Shown: piece by piece, positions 17,060-26,322 of the stretch
Layout of the letters: every line of letters begins with the position of its first letter
Position numbering within the stretch: the first letter of the stretch is position 1
Assembly (NCBI GenBank): GCA_002401455.1
Contig: NVTE01000010.1
Location: forward strand, 1-64,000
Reading direction: 5' to 3'
DNA length: 64,000 bases
DNA from: Alphaproteobacteria bacterium
GTDB taxonomy: Bacteria; Pseudomonadota; Alphaproteobacteria; Sphingomonadales; Emcibacteraceae
The notes under the pieces: generated by a model
What the model saw: the letters and a program-made list of their open reading frames with translations, nothing else
The model's database searches: none
What the model was told of the DNA's origin: nothing
Made by a program: the position numbers and the translations under genes

Positions 17060-19375
17060 CTATTTGACAAATTCTTCCTTGCGGTCCGACGTTTCATCGG
17101 TGATTTTCTTGATCGGTGCCGGTGCCGGTTCAATATCAAAAATCAACTTGCCATCTTTGAGCCTGACCAGAACCTCGCCACCATTGACCAGCTTACCAAA
17201 CAGCAGTTCGTTGGCCAGCGGTTTCTTGACGTACTCCTGGATAGTCCGGGCCAAGGGCCGGGCACCATAAAGGCGGTCATAACCCTTCTCGGACAGCCAG
17301 GTCTTGGCAGCCGGGGTCAGACTGATATGAACCTTGCGCTCTTCCAGCTGCATTTCCAGCTCCAGGACAAATTTCTCAACCACCTGCCCCATCACTGACA
17401 TGGACAGGTTTTTAAAGGGTACCGTGGCATCAAGCCGGTTTCTGAATTCCGGCGTAAACAATTTCTTGATCGCCTCCTCATCATCACCTTCGCGGGCCTT
17501 TGCCCCAAAGCCAATGGCTTCCTTGCTCATTTCCATGGCCCCGGCGTTGGTTGTCATCACCAGGATCACATTACGGAAGTCAATCTTCTTGCCATTGCTG
17601 TCGGTCAGTTTACCGTGGTCCATGACCTGCAGCAGGATGTTATAAATGTCCGGATGGGCCTTCTCTATTTCATCAAGCAGGATGATACAATGGGGCGATT
17701 GGTCCACTGCATCGGTCAACAGACCGCCCTGATCATAACCCACATAACCGGGGGGAGCCCCGATCAGGCGCGAGACGGAATGCCGCTCCATATATTCCGA
17801 CATATCGAACCGGTGAAGTTCCAGGCCCAACAAGCTGGCCAGTTGCTTGGTAACCTCTGTTTTACCCACTCCTGTCGGGCCACAGAACAGATAACTACCA
17901 ATCGGTTTATCATCCTGGCGTAGGCCGGCCCGGGACAACCGGATGGCGTCGGTCAGGACCGCAATCGCCTCATCCTGACCATAGATGACCCGTTTCAGGT
18001 CGGTATCAATGTTGGCGAGAATGGCGGTATCATCCTTGGAGACAGATTTTGCCGGAATCCGGGCAATTTTTGACACCACGACCTCCACATCCTCGACCGT
18101 AATGTTTATTTTCCGTTTGTCAGGCGCAATCAACATTTGCGAAGCCCCAACCTCGTCGATGACATCAATGGACTTGTCGGGCTGTTTACGGTCATTAATA
18201 TGACGGGAAGACAGGTCGACAGCGGCATCAATGACATCATCACTGTATTTAACGCCGTGATGTTCTTCAAAATATTTCTTGAGCCCTTTGAGAATTTCCT
18301 TGGTCTCAGGGATTGTCGGTTCCTTGATATCAATCTTCTGGAAACGTCTCAGCAACGCCCGGTCTTTTTCAAAGTGCGAGCGATATTCCTTGTAGGTGGT
18401 CGAACCAATACAGCGGATGGCCCCGGAGGACAAAGCAGGCTTTAACATATTTGAGGCATCCATGGCCCCGCCACTGGTGGCACCGGCCCCAATGATGGTG
18501 TGAATTTCGTCAATGAACAGGATCGCCCCCTCATGCTCTTCCACCTCCGTCATCACTGCCTTCAGACGCTCCTCGAAATCACCCCGGTAACGGGTGCCGG
18601 CCAGCAGGGTCCCCATGTCGAGACAGAAAATAGTCGCGTTTTGCAGGACTTCAGGCACCTTCTTTTCGACAATATGACGGGCCAGACCTTCGGCGATGGC
18701 CGTTTTACCCACACCCGGGTCGCCGACATAAAGCGGATTATTCTTGGATCGGCGACAGAGGATCTGGATAGTCCGTTCAATTTCATGCTCGCGACCAATC
18801 AGACGGTCAATTTTGCCCGCCCGGGCTTTCTGGTTCAGGTCAACGCAGTATTTCTCCAGCGCCGTTTCTTCTTTTTCCGGCTCCTCGAAATCTTCTTCGG
18901 CCCCCAGAGGCGCTTCTTCCTCACTGAATTTTCCGGTCGCTTTCGCTAGGCCATGGGAAACATAACTGACGGCGTCCAGGCGGGTCATATCATGTTGCTG
19001 CAGGAAATATACCGCGTGGCTTTCCCGCTCTGAAAAAAGCGCGATCAGCACATTTGCCCCGGTGACTTCCTCACGTCCAGAGCTTTGCACATGCAGGATT
19101 GATCTTTGGATGACCCGCTGAAAACCAGACGTGGGACTTGCCTCACCGCCCTGTTCTGTTTTGATGGACTCAAGTTCCAGGTCAAGGTAGGCCTTTATCT
19201 CCGCCCGGAGCTGACGCACATTGACATCACTTGCCCTGAGCACAGAGACGGCATCCTTGTCATCCAGAAGCCCAAACAGCAGATGTTCCAATGTGGCAAA
19301 TTCATGTTTACGAAGATTGGCTTCGCCGACAGCCCGGTGAAGGGTATGTTCAAGATTGGGAGAAAATGTAGGCAT
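17060..19375 (-). CDS. clpA: ATP-dependent Clp protease ATP-binding subunit ClpA
   Basis: 771-residue Hsp100 unfoldase that feeds ClpP. The Clp N-domain (two repeats, starting 'MPTFSPNLEHTLHRAVGEAN') comes first, then AAA+ domain 1 with Walker A 'GDPGVGKT' (~216-223) and Walker B 'AILFIDEIHTIIG'. AAA+ domain 2 has 'GPTGVGKT' (~499-506) and 'CIILLDEIEKAH', and ends in a D2-small domain. There is no long middle coiled coil, which separates it from ClpB. The start at 19375 is preferred to the upstream in-frame ATG (19402) because it matches ClpA N-termini and has AAGGAG 8 bases before. It lies directly after clpS, its adaptor. Confidence 0.97.
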   Translation of the reverse strand: MPTFSPNLEHTLHRAVGEANLRKHEFATLEHLLFGLLDDKDAVSVLRASDVNVRQLRAEIKAYLDLELESIKTEQGGEASPTSGFQRVIQRSILHVQSSGREEVTGANVLIALFSERESHAVYFLQQHDMTRLDAVSYVSHGLAKATGKFSEEEAPLGAEEDFEEPEKEETALEKYCVDLNQKARAGKIDRLIGREHEIERTIQILCRRSKNNPLYVGDPGVGKTAIAEGLARHIVEKKVPEVLQNATIFCLDMGTLLAGTRYRGDFEERLKAVMTEVEEHEGAILFIDEIHTIIGAGATSGGAMDASNMLKPALSSGAIRCIGSTTYKEYRSHFEKDRALLRRFQKIDIKEPTIPETKEILKGLKKYFEEHHGVKYSDDVIDAAVDLSSRHINDRKQPDKSIDVIDEVGASQMLIAPDKRKINITVEDVEVVVSKIARIPAKSVSKDDTAILANIDTDLKRVIYGQDEAIAVLTDAIRLSRAGLRQDDKPIGSYLFCGPTGVGKTEVTKQLASLLGLELHRFDMSEYMERHSVSRLIGAPPGYVGYDQGGLLTDAVDQSPHCIILLDEIEKAHPDIYNILLQVMDHGKLTDSNGKKIDFRNVILVMTTNAGAMEMSKEAIGFGAKAREGDDEEAIKKLFTPEFRNRLDATVPFKNLSMSVMGQVVEKFVLELEMQLEERKVHISLTPAAKTWLSEKGYDRLYGARPLARTIQEYVKKPLANELLFGKLVNGGEVLVRLKDGKLIFDIEPAPAPIKKITDETSDRKEEFVK

Positions 19376-19380
19376 AGAGC

Positions 19381-19707
19381 TTACTCCTTTTCCAAAGTAC
19401 ATTGAAGGGGGTGGTCGTTACGACGGGCATTATCAATCACCTGCATAACCTTGGTCTCGGCAACTTCAAAACTGTAAACACCGCATATCCCTACTCCTGT
19501 CTGATGAACATTAAGCATAATCTGTACGGCCTCATCTTCTGTTTTCTGAAAATATGACAGAAGAACGTGAACCACAAAATCCATCGGTGTATAATCGTCG
19601 TTCAGCATGAGAACCTTATACATCGACGGTTTTTTAGTCTTTGGTCTTGTCTTGGTCAGAACACCGGTTTTATCCTGATCCTGACCGTCCTTTTGATCTT
19701 TACTCAT
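19381..19707 (-). CDS. clpS: ATP-dependent Clp protease adaptor ClpS
   Basis: 108 residues: a flexible Lys/Thr-rich N-terminal tail, then the folded core '[24 protein letters not shown]', '[27 protein letters not shown]' and '[10 protein letters not shown]'. The Asn-Asp pair and the His of 'NVHQTG' form the N-degron pocket. It delivers N-end-rule substrates to ClpA, which starts 5 bases after its stop on the same strand. The tail needed for ClpA engagement is present. Confidence 0.95.
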   Translation of the reverse strand: MSKDQKDGQDQDKTGVLTKTRPKTKKPSMYKVLMLNDDYTPMDFVVHVLLSYFQKTEDEAVQIMLNVHQTGVGICGVYSFEVAETKVMQVIDNARRNDHPLQCTLEKE

Positions 19708-19933
19708 TTATCTGCCATAATAATTTTTGACCCTGTTATTTACCTTAAATAGAAAGTCCCAAGCAGATTTAAAGGCGTCACTGGAAATTCATTGAAGAAT
19801 TTATCCATTAACTGATATTCTCTGGCTTTTATTCTCAGGCTTTATTTTATCCTTCTATTCCTAATGTAGCGTTAAATTGGCCAAATTTCCAGTTGGAATA
19901 AGCTATTATTCTCATATATTACGAAAGAAAACC

Positions 19934-19964
19934 AAAAAAAAGCCCGACTATAAAAGCCGGGCCC
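19934..19964 (-). terminator. Rho-independent terminator after the phasin gene
   Basis: Read on the minus strand, CGGGCCCGGC... pairs through GCCCG/CGGGC (19942-19946 with 19958-19962) and runs into a T-tract (the A run at 19934-19940). A second small hairpin, GATACT/AGTATC (19965-19980), lies between it and the phasin stop. The remaining ~225 bases up to clpS are AT-rich upstream sequence with no gene seen. Confidence 0.8.
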
Positions 19965-20001
19965 GATACTTGGCAGTATCAACAAACTCTATAAAGTAAC
20001 C

Positions 20002-20523
20002 TTAGTTCCCAAGAGGAAGCTTATATTTTGTTGCAACTTCTTCGTAGCGAGCTTTTAAAGGCTCAACAACTTCATTTGCTGTCGCAGTGACGGCTTCGTT
20101 AACCTTAGTCGCTTCGGCAACAAAATCTTCATAACGGGTTTTAAACATTTCTGTTTGAAGTTTAAAGAACTCAGTCGGCGATTTAGCCGCGAACAGGGCC
20201 TTCACGTCAGACGCATTCTTTTCAGCAGATTTCTTGGCATTGGCCATAAAGTCAACATTAACTGTCTTGGCAACTTTTGCAGCAACATTGCCGGACTCAA
20301 CCAGAGCCTCATAATTCGCTTTGCTGAATTCAACAACGTTATCAAGGTTGCCTTTGGCTTCCTTAACAGCCTTCTGAACATTGTCCTGAGCAGCTTTAAC
20401 AGAATCCTGAGCGGTTTTCTGAGCAGCCTTTACTGTTTTCTCAATAGTGTCCTGAGCTGTTTTCTGGGCATCTTTAAAAGTTTTCTCGGCAGTGGCTTTC
20501 TGGCTATTTGCAGTCTTGGTCAT
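20002..20523 (-). CDS. Phasin family protein
   Basis: 173 residues, very rich in Ala/Lys/Glu and lacking Cys. The phasin domain is the second half ('SKANYEALVESGNVAAKVA', 'FMANAKKSAEKNASDVKALFAAKSPTEFFKLQTEMFKTRYEDFVAEATK'). It coats polyhydroxyalkanoate granules or binds membranes. The first ~60 residues are an amphipathic series of 11-residue-like units (KAAQKTAQDSV, KDAQKTAQDTI, KAAQDNVQKAV). The start at 20523 has an AAAGGA site; the longer frame start at 20553 would add ten unrelated residues. It is monocistronic with its own terminator; no PHA synthase is in the window. Confidence 0.88.
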   Translation of the reverse strand: MTKTANSQKATAEKTFKDAQKTAQDTIEKTVKAAQKTAQDSVKAAQDNVQKAVKEAKGNLDNVVEFSKANYEALVESGNVAAKVAKTVNVDFMANAKKSAEKNASDVKALFAAKSPTEFFKLQTEMFKTRYEDFVAEATKVNEAVTATANEVVEPLKARYEEVATKYKLPLGN

Positions 20524-20658
20524 AATTGGATCCTTTCCAAAAAATAAATTCAATAAATTGTGCGGCGCAACATAAGTTTACGCCCCAGATATAGCGGATA
20601 TTTTTGGAAAGTCAAATATTTTTTGTGCAGTGCAACAAAAAGTTCTTACTTCTGCAAT

Positions 20659-21105
20659 TTATCGGCTGAGCAGGATGTCCCGCGCCTGATTAAGTTTGGA
20701 GGCAAAATAATCCGAGCCCCCTTGGTCAGGATGCAGTTTCAGCATCATTTTATGGTGGGCGTCTTTTATTTCAGCCGGATCAGGATTACCAGACAACCCC
20801 AGGATTTCAAGGGCTTCTTCCCGCTTCATATCAGTGGTATTCCGGGGCGCAGGGGCCGAAACCGTAGGACCACTGACTAGAAATTCCCACAGACTGCCCT
20901 GAGCAGACAGAAAAGATAGCATTCCCAGGATGCCGCTCACCGCCACATTGCCCCGGACCAGGATCAAAAAAGCCAACAGGCCAAGGACAACCGCGAAACC
21001 ATAGCGGAATATCAGGTTTAGTTTCCTGGATTTAGATTTCTGCATCAAACGTGAAATCACATAAAGTAGAAAAACGAAACCAATTAATACGATGATAAAC
21101 GGCAT
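20659..21105 (-). CDS. Membrane-anchored J-domain protein
   Basis: 148 residues. The N-terminus is a transmembrane helix ('FIIVLIGFVFLLYVIS'), with a second hydrophobic stretch ('FAVVLGLLAFLILV'). The C-terminal ~60 residues are a J domain: 'EALEILGLSGNPDPAEIKDAHHKMMLKLHPDQGGSDYFASKLNQARDILL' in pieces, with the HPD tripeptide that stimulates DnaK ATPase. A C-terminal J domain after a membrane anchor is the arrangement of the mitochondrial Pam18/Tim14 type and its alphaproteobacterial relatives. It is 9 bases downstream of mipZ, so it is in the same transcript. Confidence 0.85.
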   Translation of the reverse strand: MPFIIVLIGFVFLLYVISRLMQKSKSRKLNLIFRYGFAVVLGLLAFLILVRGNVAVSGILGMLSFLSAQGSLWEFLVSGPTVSAPAPRNTTDMKREEALEILGLSGNPDPAEIKDAHHKMMLKLHPDQGGSDYFASKLNQARDILLSR

Positions 21106-21114
21106 TGTTAATTC

Positions 21115-21978
21115 CTATTCCGCAGCCGCTACCGGAACTTTGTTCCAGCCGGGAAGTTTCAGGGCGTCCATCAGGCGTCTGATTTCCTGACGAGCCGCCA
21201 CATGGGACATGGTCATTTTCTGATGACCGTTATTATTGAAATCTACTAACGTCAGCCCTTTTGGAAAGAGTTCACGGTAAATAACCCGTTCACCAAACCC
21301 AGGGACATAGCGGAAGGCAACCCGTTTTTGCAATTGGGTCAAAACGTCATGGACCCGTTGCGTATTCTTTGAATTCAGGGAGGACGTCCGGTTCCGCATC
21401 ACGATCCAGTCAATGGTCCCCCGATCTTTCATAGCCCTCATTTTGCGGGCTTCCCACACCATTTCACTATACAGACTGAGCTTATCCACCTGATAGGTAT
21501 CTGAATTAACTTTGGCCAACAGGTCAATATCAACAAAACTGTCATTGACCGGGGTAATCAGGGTATCTGCCGAGACATGGGCCAGTCTGGACAAATGGGT
21601 ATTACTTCCCGGACAGTCAATCAGGATATAGTCTGACTTTGACTGCAGATCCGCAAGAAGAGCCGATAAATTCACCTCATCCTGCTCTTCCGAATTCTGC
21701 GCTGTTCCACCCCCTGAGGATTCCAGAACATGAACATCTGGCATGGTAAGCTTCAAATTATGCTGGTCCGCATAGGCCTGACGGTTTTCAATATAACGGG
21801 CCAGGGATTTCTGCCGGGCATCAAGGTCGATGATCGCCACAGAATTGCCCCTGTCCAACAGGCTGACCACAATATGCATGGCGGAAGTAGACTTTCCTGA
21901 CCCGCCCTTTTCATTGCCAACGACAATGATATGAGCTCTGCCTTTTTTTTTCTGCTCCGCGTTACTTTGTATAGTCAT
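21115..21978 (-). CDS. mipZ: Division-plane positioning ATPase MipZ
   Basis: 287-residue ParA/MinD-type ATPase: deviant Walker A 'GNEKGGSGKST' (residues 21-31), 'VAIIDLDARQKSLARYIENR', and 'YILIDCPGSNTHLSRLAHV', followed by the MipZ-specific 'WIVMRNRTSSLNSKN' and 'FRYVPGFGERVIYRELFPKGLT'. MipZ forms gradients from ParB at the poles and blocks FtsZ polymerisation away from midcell, replacing the Min system in many alphaproteobacteria. No parB is adjacent. It is cotranscribed with the J-domain gene. Confidence 0.93.
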   Translation of the reverse strand: MTIQSNAEQKKKGRAHIIVVGNEKGGSGKSTSAMHIVVSLLDRGNSVAIIDLDARQKSLARYIENRQAYADQHNLKLTMPDVHVLESSGGGTAQNSEEQDEVNLSALLADLQSKSDYILIDCPGSNTHLSRLAHVSADTLITPVNDSFVDIDLLAKVNSDTYQVDKLSLYSEMVWEARKMRAMKDRGTIDWIVMRNRTSSLNSKNTQRVHDVLTQLQKRVAFRYVPGFGERVIYRELFPKGLTLVDFNNNGHQKMTMSHVAARQEIRRLMDALKLPGWNKVPVAAAE

Positions 21979-22106
21979 CTGGCCCCTTATGGCTCCCTTC
22001 TTTATTGAAAACCACTGTTTTCAAATCTAATCTCTGGTTTTTTTACGAACATTTTATTATAACCTACACCTTAACCACCAAATGAACTGGTCAGATCAAG
22101 CTGTGA

Positions 22107-23081
22107 ATGAACAATATGTATAAACGCAACGATCGTAACTTAATCAGAGACACTATTCTAATCTTCATTGCAATAGTGTTTTTTGCCGGCGGGCCGATTT
22201 GGCTGGCAAACTGGCTGATAAAAGACAGCATACAACAATACTCCCCCGTGAAAATGGTCAGAAACATCCAGCTTCATGACGGCATATATGCCATAAAAAT
22301 TCTGGCGTCTTACGGCTTCGACATGAACCTAATTCGGCAAAACAAAGCCACCGTACCAGAGGTTTATTTTGCCAGTCTGCCCCGGGAACTGACTAGAATA
22401 ACAAATGTCAGAATAAAAAAGGAACTGTTCTTTTCGTCCCTGCTGCCGCCAATTCTGAAAGTGAATGATATCATTCGTCAGGATCGCAGGAAACTGAAAA
22501 AAATAATCCTGGATATCACGGTCGGGGCGAATGTTTCCGAACCGGACTATTTCTGGCTGACCCAAAAACTGGTTAAATATAAGGTCAAGGTCCGGGATGT
22601 TCAGGACTTTATCTCCCGTCCCGGCGACATTCTTGATCAATTGCTGATCCGCATGAACATCATCCCCCCGGAACTGGCCCTGGCCCAGGCAGCACAGGAA
22701 AGCGGATGGGGCACATCACGTTTTGCCCAGCAGGGCAACGCCCTTTATGGCCAATGGACGTGGGGCAGCGGATGCGGCATGGTCCCGGCCCAGCGGGAAG
22801 AGGGCAAAACCCATCGCATGAAATGCTTCAAAAGCATCATAGAAGCCGTTGATAGTTATATGTTAAACCTGAACACTCATAGGGCCTATGCCGCCTTAAG
22901 ACAGGAAAGACGTGCCTTTCGGGATGATCAGGTCATAGATGTCCTTCCCCTGGTCCAAACCCTGACCCATTACTCGGAAGAGGGTGAAGAATATGTGGAA
23001 AAAATCAAAAATATCATTCGGGTCAATAAACTGAATGACTTTAATACAGCGCGGTTAAAAACAAGTATCAGGATCCCTTAA
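22107..23081 (+). CDS. Bax-like membrane-anchored glucosaminidase domain protein
   Basis: 324 residues. An N-terminal signal anchor ('DTILIFIAIVFFAGGPIWLANWL') is followed by a ~150-residue spacer and a glucosaminidase (GH73/COG2992 Bax-type) domain: 'ELALAQAAQESGWGTSRFAQQGNALYGQWTWG' with catalytic Glu198 and the supporting 'EAVDSYMLNLNTHRAYAALR'. It would cleave the beta-1,4 bond after N-acetylglucosamine in peptidoglycan on the outer face of the inner membrane. It is divergent from mipZ; panC starts 2 bases after its stop. A TTAACCAC near-match to the CtrA octamer lies upstream. Confidence 0.82.
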   Translation: MNNMYKRNDRNLIRDTILIFIAIVFFAGGPIWLANWLIKDSIQQYSPVKMVRNIQLHDGIYAIKILASYGFDMNLIRQNKATVPEVYFASLPRELTRITNVRIKKELFFSSLLPPILKVNDIIRQDRRKLKKIILDITVGANVSEPDYFWLTQKLVKYKVKVRDVQDFISRPGDILDQLLIRMNIIPPELALAQAAQESGWGTSRFAQQGNALYGQWTWGSGCGMVPAQREEGKTHRMKCFKSIIEAVDSYMLNLNTHRAYAALRQERRAFRDDQVIDVLPLVQTLTHYSEEGEEYVEKIKNIIRVNKLNDFNTARLKTSIRIP

Positions 23082-23083
23082 CT

Positions 23084-23965
23084 ATGAAGAACTCCTCAGT
23101 ACAGATTATCCGATCGAAAAAAGACCTTCGTGTCCAGGTTAAGGAATGGCGCATGAAAGGGTTAAAAGTCGGAATGGTTCCCACCATGGGCGCGCTTCAT
23201 CACGGTCACCTCTCCCTGATCAAGGAAATACAAAAGCATGTGGACAAGGTGGTCGTCAGCATTTTTGTCAACCCGAAACAATTTGGCCCCCATGAGGATT
23301 TCGATAAATATCCCCGGTCAGAAACCACCGACATCAAGCAACTGGAGGAAGTAAATACGGACCTTCTCTACGCCCCGGAAGCCGGGGAAATATACCCGGA
23401 CGGTTTTTTGACCTCTGTCACGGTTACTAAAATCACCGAAGGCCTCTGCGCCGCCAAACGGCCTGGACATTTTGACGGTGTCACCACCGTTGTCACTAAA
23501 CTGTTGCTGCAATGCCTGCCCGATGTGGCTCTGTTCGGGGAAAAGGACTTTCAGCAGTATACGGTACTGAAACAACTGGCCAAAGACCTGGACATCCCGA
23601 CAGAGGTCATGTGCGGCAAGCTGATCCGGGATGACGACGGCCTGGCCACCTCCTCCCGCAATATGTATTTAAGCCCGGAAGAGCGGCAAATTGCCCTGGA
23701 AATTCCCAAAACCCTGAAACAGGTCATCGCGGAGATTGAAGGCGGGGCCATGCCCCTGCAGGAAGCCCTGGATAAAGGCACACAGCACCTTCTGGACAGC
23801 GGATTTAAAGAGGTGCAATATCTGGAAATCAGGCAGTCTGACAATCTGGAGCCGATCACCCAGACCATCACTGAAACCTCACCGATACTGGCCCGAGTTC
23901 TGGTCGCAGCCGTGGTCGGAAAAACCCGCCTGATTGACAATATGCCGATAAAAATCTTATTTTAA
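23084..23965 (+). CDS. panC: Pantoate--beta-alanine ligase (pantothenate synthetase)
   Basis: 293 residues. It makes pantothenate from pantoate, beta-alanine and ATP in coenzyme A synthesis. It has the HIGH-type motif 'MVPTMGALHHGHLSLI' (His39-His42), 'VVSIFVNPKQFGPHEDFDKYPR', 'KRPGHFDGVTTVVTKLL', 'ALFGEKDFQQ' and 'LIRDDDGLATSSRNMYLSP' (the KMSKS-like region). The C-terminal dimerisation domain is complete. panB and panD are not in the window. It is joined to the Bax-like gene and convergent with DUF1489. Confidence 0.96.
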   Translation: MKNSSVQIIRSKKDLRVQVKEWRMKGLKVGMVPTMGALHHGHLSLIKEIQKHVDKVVVSIFVNPKQFGPHEDFDKYPRSETTDIKQLEEVNTDLLYAPEAGEIYPDGFLTSVTVTKITEGLCAAKRPGHFDGVTTVVTKLLLQCLPDVALFGEKDFQQYTVLKQLAKDLDIPTEVMCGKLIRDDDGLATSSRNMYLSPEERQIALEIPKTLKQVIAEIEGGAMPLQEALDKGTQHLLDSGFKEVQYLEIRQSDNLEPITQTITETSPILARVLVAAVVGKTRLIDNMPIKILF

Positions 23966-23973
23966 AGGAAAGG

Positions 23974-24399
23974 CTAGATCAGGCCCATTTCCCGGAGCGT
24001 CGCTGACATGTCTTCGGGCAGGTCATCCTGACTTTCCCCAGCCTGAATATCCCGTGGGGCGTCCCCGGCCTCCAGGTAACGCCATCCCTGATGAGGGCGA
24101 CGAGGCTGACTTTCGGTCCGCACAAGCTCAGTATCCAGAATAAATTTGCATTTTTTGCCGGTCTCCGTGTCCACCTGCTCCAGGCCAATGATCCGCTGAC
24201 GAACCTGGACAAAGCCCTTGATCACCCAATAGAGCGACCCAGCCCGCAGTATTTCGTCGGCCCTTTTGGGACGAGAACGGGTGATATGAAAATTATAGGG
24301 GGTGCCGTCGGGCAGATACTGCTCCCGGCCTTTCCTGACGTCTATCAGGTGGTCAACACTGTCAATGCCGACACATAGCTTTAATATATGGACTGTCAT
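23974..24399 (-). CDS. DUF1489 family protein
   Basis: 141 residues: 'VHILKLCVGIDSVDHL', 'ITRSRPKRADEILRAGSLYWVIKGFVQVRQRIIGLEQVDTE' (in pieces) and 'TELVRTESQPRRPHQGWRYLEAGDAPRDI'. This matches the alphaproteobacterial DUF1489 family of unknown function. The Arg-rich, positively charged midsection suggests nucleic acid or phosphate contact, but that is speculation. It begins 12 bases after the mgtE stop on the same strand, so it is the second gene of that transcript. Confidence 0.85.
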   Translation of the reverse strand: MTVHILKLCVGIDSVDHLIDVRKGREQYLPDGTPYNFHITRSRPKRADEILRAGSLYWVIKGFVQVRQRIIGLEQVDTETGKKCKFILDTELVRTESQPRRPHQGWRYLEAGDAPRDIQAGESQDDLPEDMSATLREMGLI

Positions 24400-24411
24400 T
24401 CACTCTTTACA

Positions 24412-25809
24412 TTACATCAGTACGATTGAGGCAAGCCCCAGAAAGGCCAGGAATCCGATAACATCGGTTATGGTCGTCACAAAAATGCTGCTGGCCAGAG
24501 CCGGGTCAATATTAATTCTTTCCAGGCCAACAGGGATTAAAATACCCGCCAGCCCCGCCATCACCATGTTAATGATCATGGCAACGGCAATCACCGCCCC
24601 CAGCAGCGGGTTGTCAAAATAAAGCAGGGACAGCACACCGATAATCACCGCCATCACCGCCCCATTCATCGTGGCGATGGCAAATTCCTTGCCAATAACC
24701 CGCTTGACATTACTCGGGGTCAGGTCTTTGGTCGCCAGAGAGCGCACGGTCACCGTCATGGTCTGGGTTCCCGCATTACCGCCCATGCTCGCCACAATTG
24801 GCATCAGGATGGCCAGAGCCACCATCTGCTCAATACTGGCTTCAAACATGGCAATCACCATGGAGGCCAATATGGCGGTGCCTAAGTTAACCAGGAGCCA
24901 GACAATCCTGTTCTTTGAGGCCTCCAGAATTGATTCCGTAATGTCGGTTTCCTGAACCCCGGCCATACGCAGAATGTCTTCTTCGGCTTCCTCGTCGATG
25001 ACATCGACCACGTCATCAACGGTGATCATGCCCAGCAGGCGGCCGTCGCCATCGACAACCCCCATCGAGGTCAGATCATATTGCCGGAACAGATGGGCGA
25101 CTTCTTCCTGATCGATATCCGCGGGCACGACTTTGGGGTCCGTATCCATGATTTCCCAGACCGGGGCCAGGTCGCCGCTGCGGATCAGCTGACTGAGCGA
25201 CACCATGCCAATGGGGTGATGCAGGGGGTCAACGATGAAAATCTCATAAAATTCCGGCGGCAGTTCTTCTTCCGTGCGCAGGAACTGGATCACCCGCCCC
25301 ACGGTCCAGGAACCGGGAACGGTGATGACATTTTTCTGGACCATCCGACCGGCACTGTCCTCAGGATAGGACAAGCCTTCTTCAACCGCCAGCCTTTCCT
25401 CATCAGGCATGGCGGCGATGATCCGGTTCCGGTCTTTGGGATGAATATCCTCAAGCACATCAACCGCGTCATCACTTTCCAGCTGACTGATGGCCTCGAC
25501 CACATCCTGGTCATCCATTTGCCGGATAACCTGGTCAAGGGCGTTATCTTCGAGTTCAGTCAGAACTTCCGGGTTCATTTCCGGACCAAAATAGGCGGTG
25601 AGCTCATTACGGTCTTCGCCGCGCAATTGTTCAAAAATAATGGCGATATCGGCGGAATGCAGGGGGTCGAGCAAATAGTCAAGCTGCTCAATATTTTTTT
25701 GCCTCAGGGCAGCGGAAATTTCCTCAATCAGGTCCGATGTTACTTCAAACACCTCCTGATAAGGTAAATTCTTCCCCTCATTTTTATCTATTAAATCACG
25801 CGTTTCCAT
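24412..25809 (-). CDS. mgtE: Magnesium transporter MgtE
   Basis: 465 residues. It has an N-terminal MgtE_N domain ('HSADIAIIFEQL', 'VLTELEDNALDQVIRQMDDQDVVEAISQLESDDAVDVLEDI' region), a CBS pair ('VPGSWTVGRVIQFLRTEEELP' and 'VAHLFRQYDLTSMGVVDGDGRLLGMITVDDVVD'), and a five-helix membrane domain with the signature 'MPIVASMGGNAGTQTMTVTVRSLA'. It is a homodimeric Mg2+ channel gated by cytoplasmic Mg2+ through the CBS domains. The start at 25809 (METRDL) is preferred to 25830; a GGACAG site precedes it. Confidence 0.95.
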   Translation of the reverse strand: METRDLIDKNEGKNLPYQEVFEVTSDLIEEISAALRQKNIEQLDYLLDPLHSADIAIIFEQLRGEDRNELTAYFGPEMNPEVLTELEDNALDQVIRQMDDQDVVEAISQLESDDAVDVLEDIHPKDRNRIIAAMPDEERLAVEEGLSYPEDSAGRMVQKNVITVPGSWTVGRVIQFLRTEEELPPEFYEIFIVDPLHHPIGMVSLSQLIRSGDLAPVWEIMDTDPKVVPADIDQEEVAHLFRQYDLTSMGVVDGDGRLLGMITVDDVVDVIDEEAEEDILRMAGVQETDITESILEASKNRIVWLLVNLGTAILASMVIAMFEASIEQMVALAILMPIVASMGGNAGTQTMTVTVRSLATKDLTPSNVKRVIGKEFAIATMNGAVMAVIIGVLSLLYFDNPLLGAVIAVAMIINMVMAGLAGILIPVGLERINIDPALASSIFVTTITDVIGFLAFLGLASIVLM

Positions 25810-25964
25810 GATGCCTGTCCTGATTGACACATACGCCTGTAGGTATCGTTTTTTTCACCTGTGAGGTCAACTCTTCTTAATTATTTAATTTATACCCCCG
25901 TGGAGAACCCTATAGAATCCTTGAGATAAAGAGGAAATACCCCCCCCTCTCCCTGTTAGAGTGC

Positions 25965-26297
25965 CTAGCCTTCTGCTTCCACCTGCCGGGTAATATCCTC
26001 AATACGTTTAATGGAATGGGCGAGGGTTTTTTCCATGTGATCGGCCTCATGTTCGGCCTTATCGTGGGCCCCCTTCAAAGCCATTGGTTTGCCATCGCGG
26101 GCCTCGTCCAGTTCGTCGGCGAGGAGGATCGCTGTCATCAGCAGAAGCCGCACATCAGACACAGAGCCCATGGCTTTGGCAATTTGCCCAGCCTTGTCAT
26201 TTACATAGTCTGCCAGTTTCGCCAAGCGTTCACCTTCCCCGTCCTGACAGGCCAGATGATAATCCTGATTGTTGAATGTCACAATTACATTTGCCAT
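25965..26297 (-). CDS. zapA: Cell division protein ZapA
   Basis: 110 residues: 'ANVIVTFNNQDYHLACQDGEGERLAKLADYVND' (ZapA beta-hairpin and first helix, in pieces), 'MGSVSDVRLLLMTAILLADELDEAR', then a C-terminal coiled coil. It bundles FtsZ protofilaments at the division site. It follows the DUF4164 coiled-coil gene on the same strand by 25 bases and is divergent from tkt, the usual alphaproteobacterial arrangement. The gene usually next in other genomes (6S RNA, then fau) is not found; mgtE is there instead. Confidence 0.92.
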   Translation of the reverse strand: MANVIVTFNNQDYHLACQDGEGERLAKLADYVNDKAGQIAKAMGSVSDVRLLLMTAILLADELDEARDGKPMALKGAHDKAEHEADHMEKTLAHSIKRIEDITRQVEAEG

Positions 26298-26322
26298 GAT
26301 TTTTCTTTCTCAAACTTAAATA

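Noticed and set aside
25810-25964. 6S RNA downstream of zapA
   Set aside because: The position is right for the class, but I could not find the conserved central-bubble sequences; only a weak AGAGG/CCTCT hairpin is visible.
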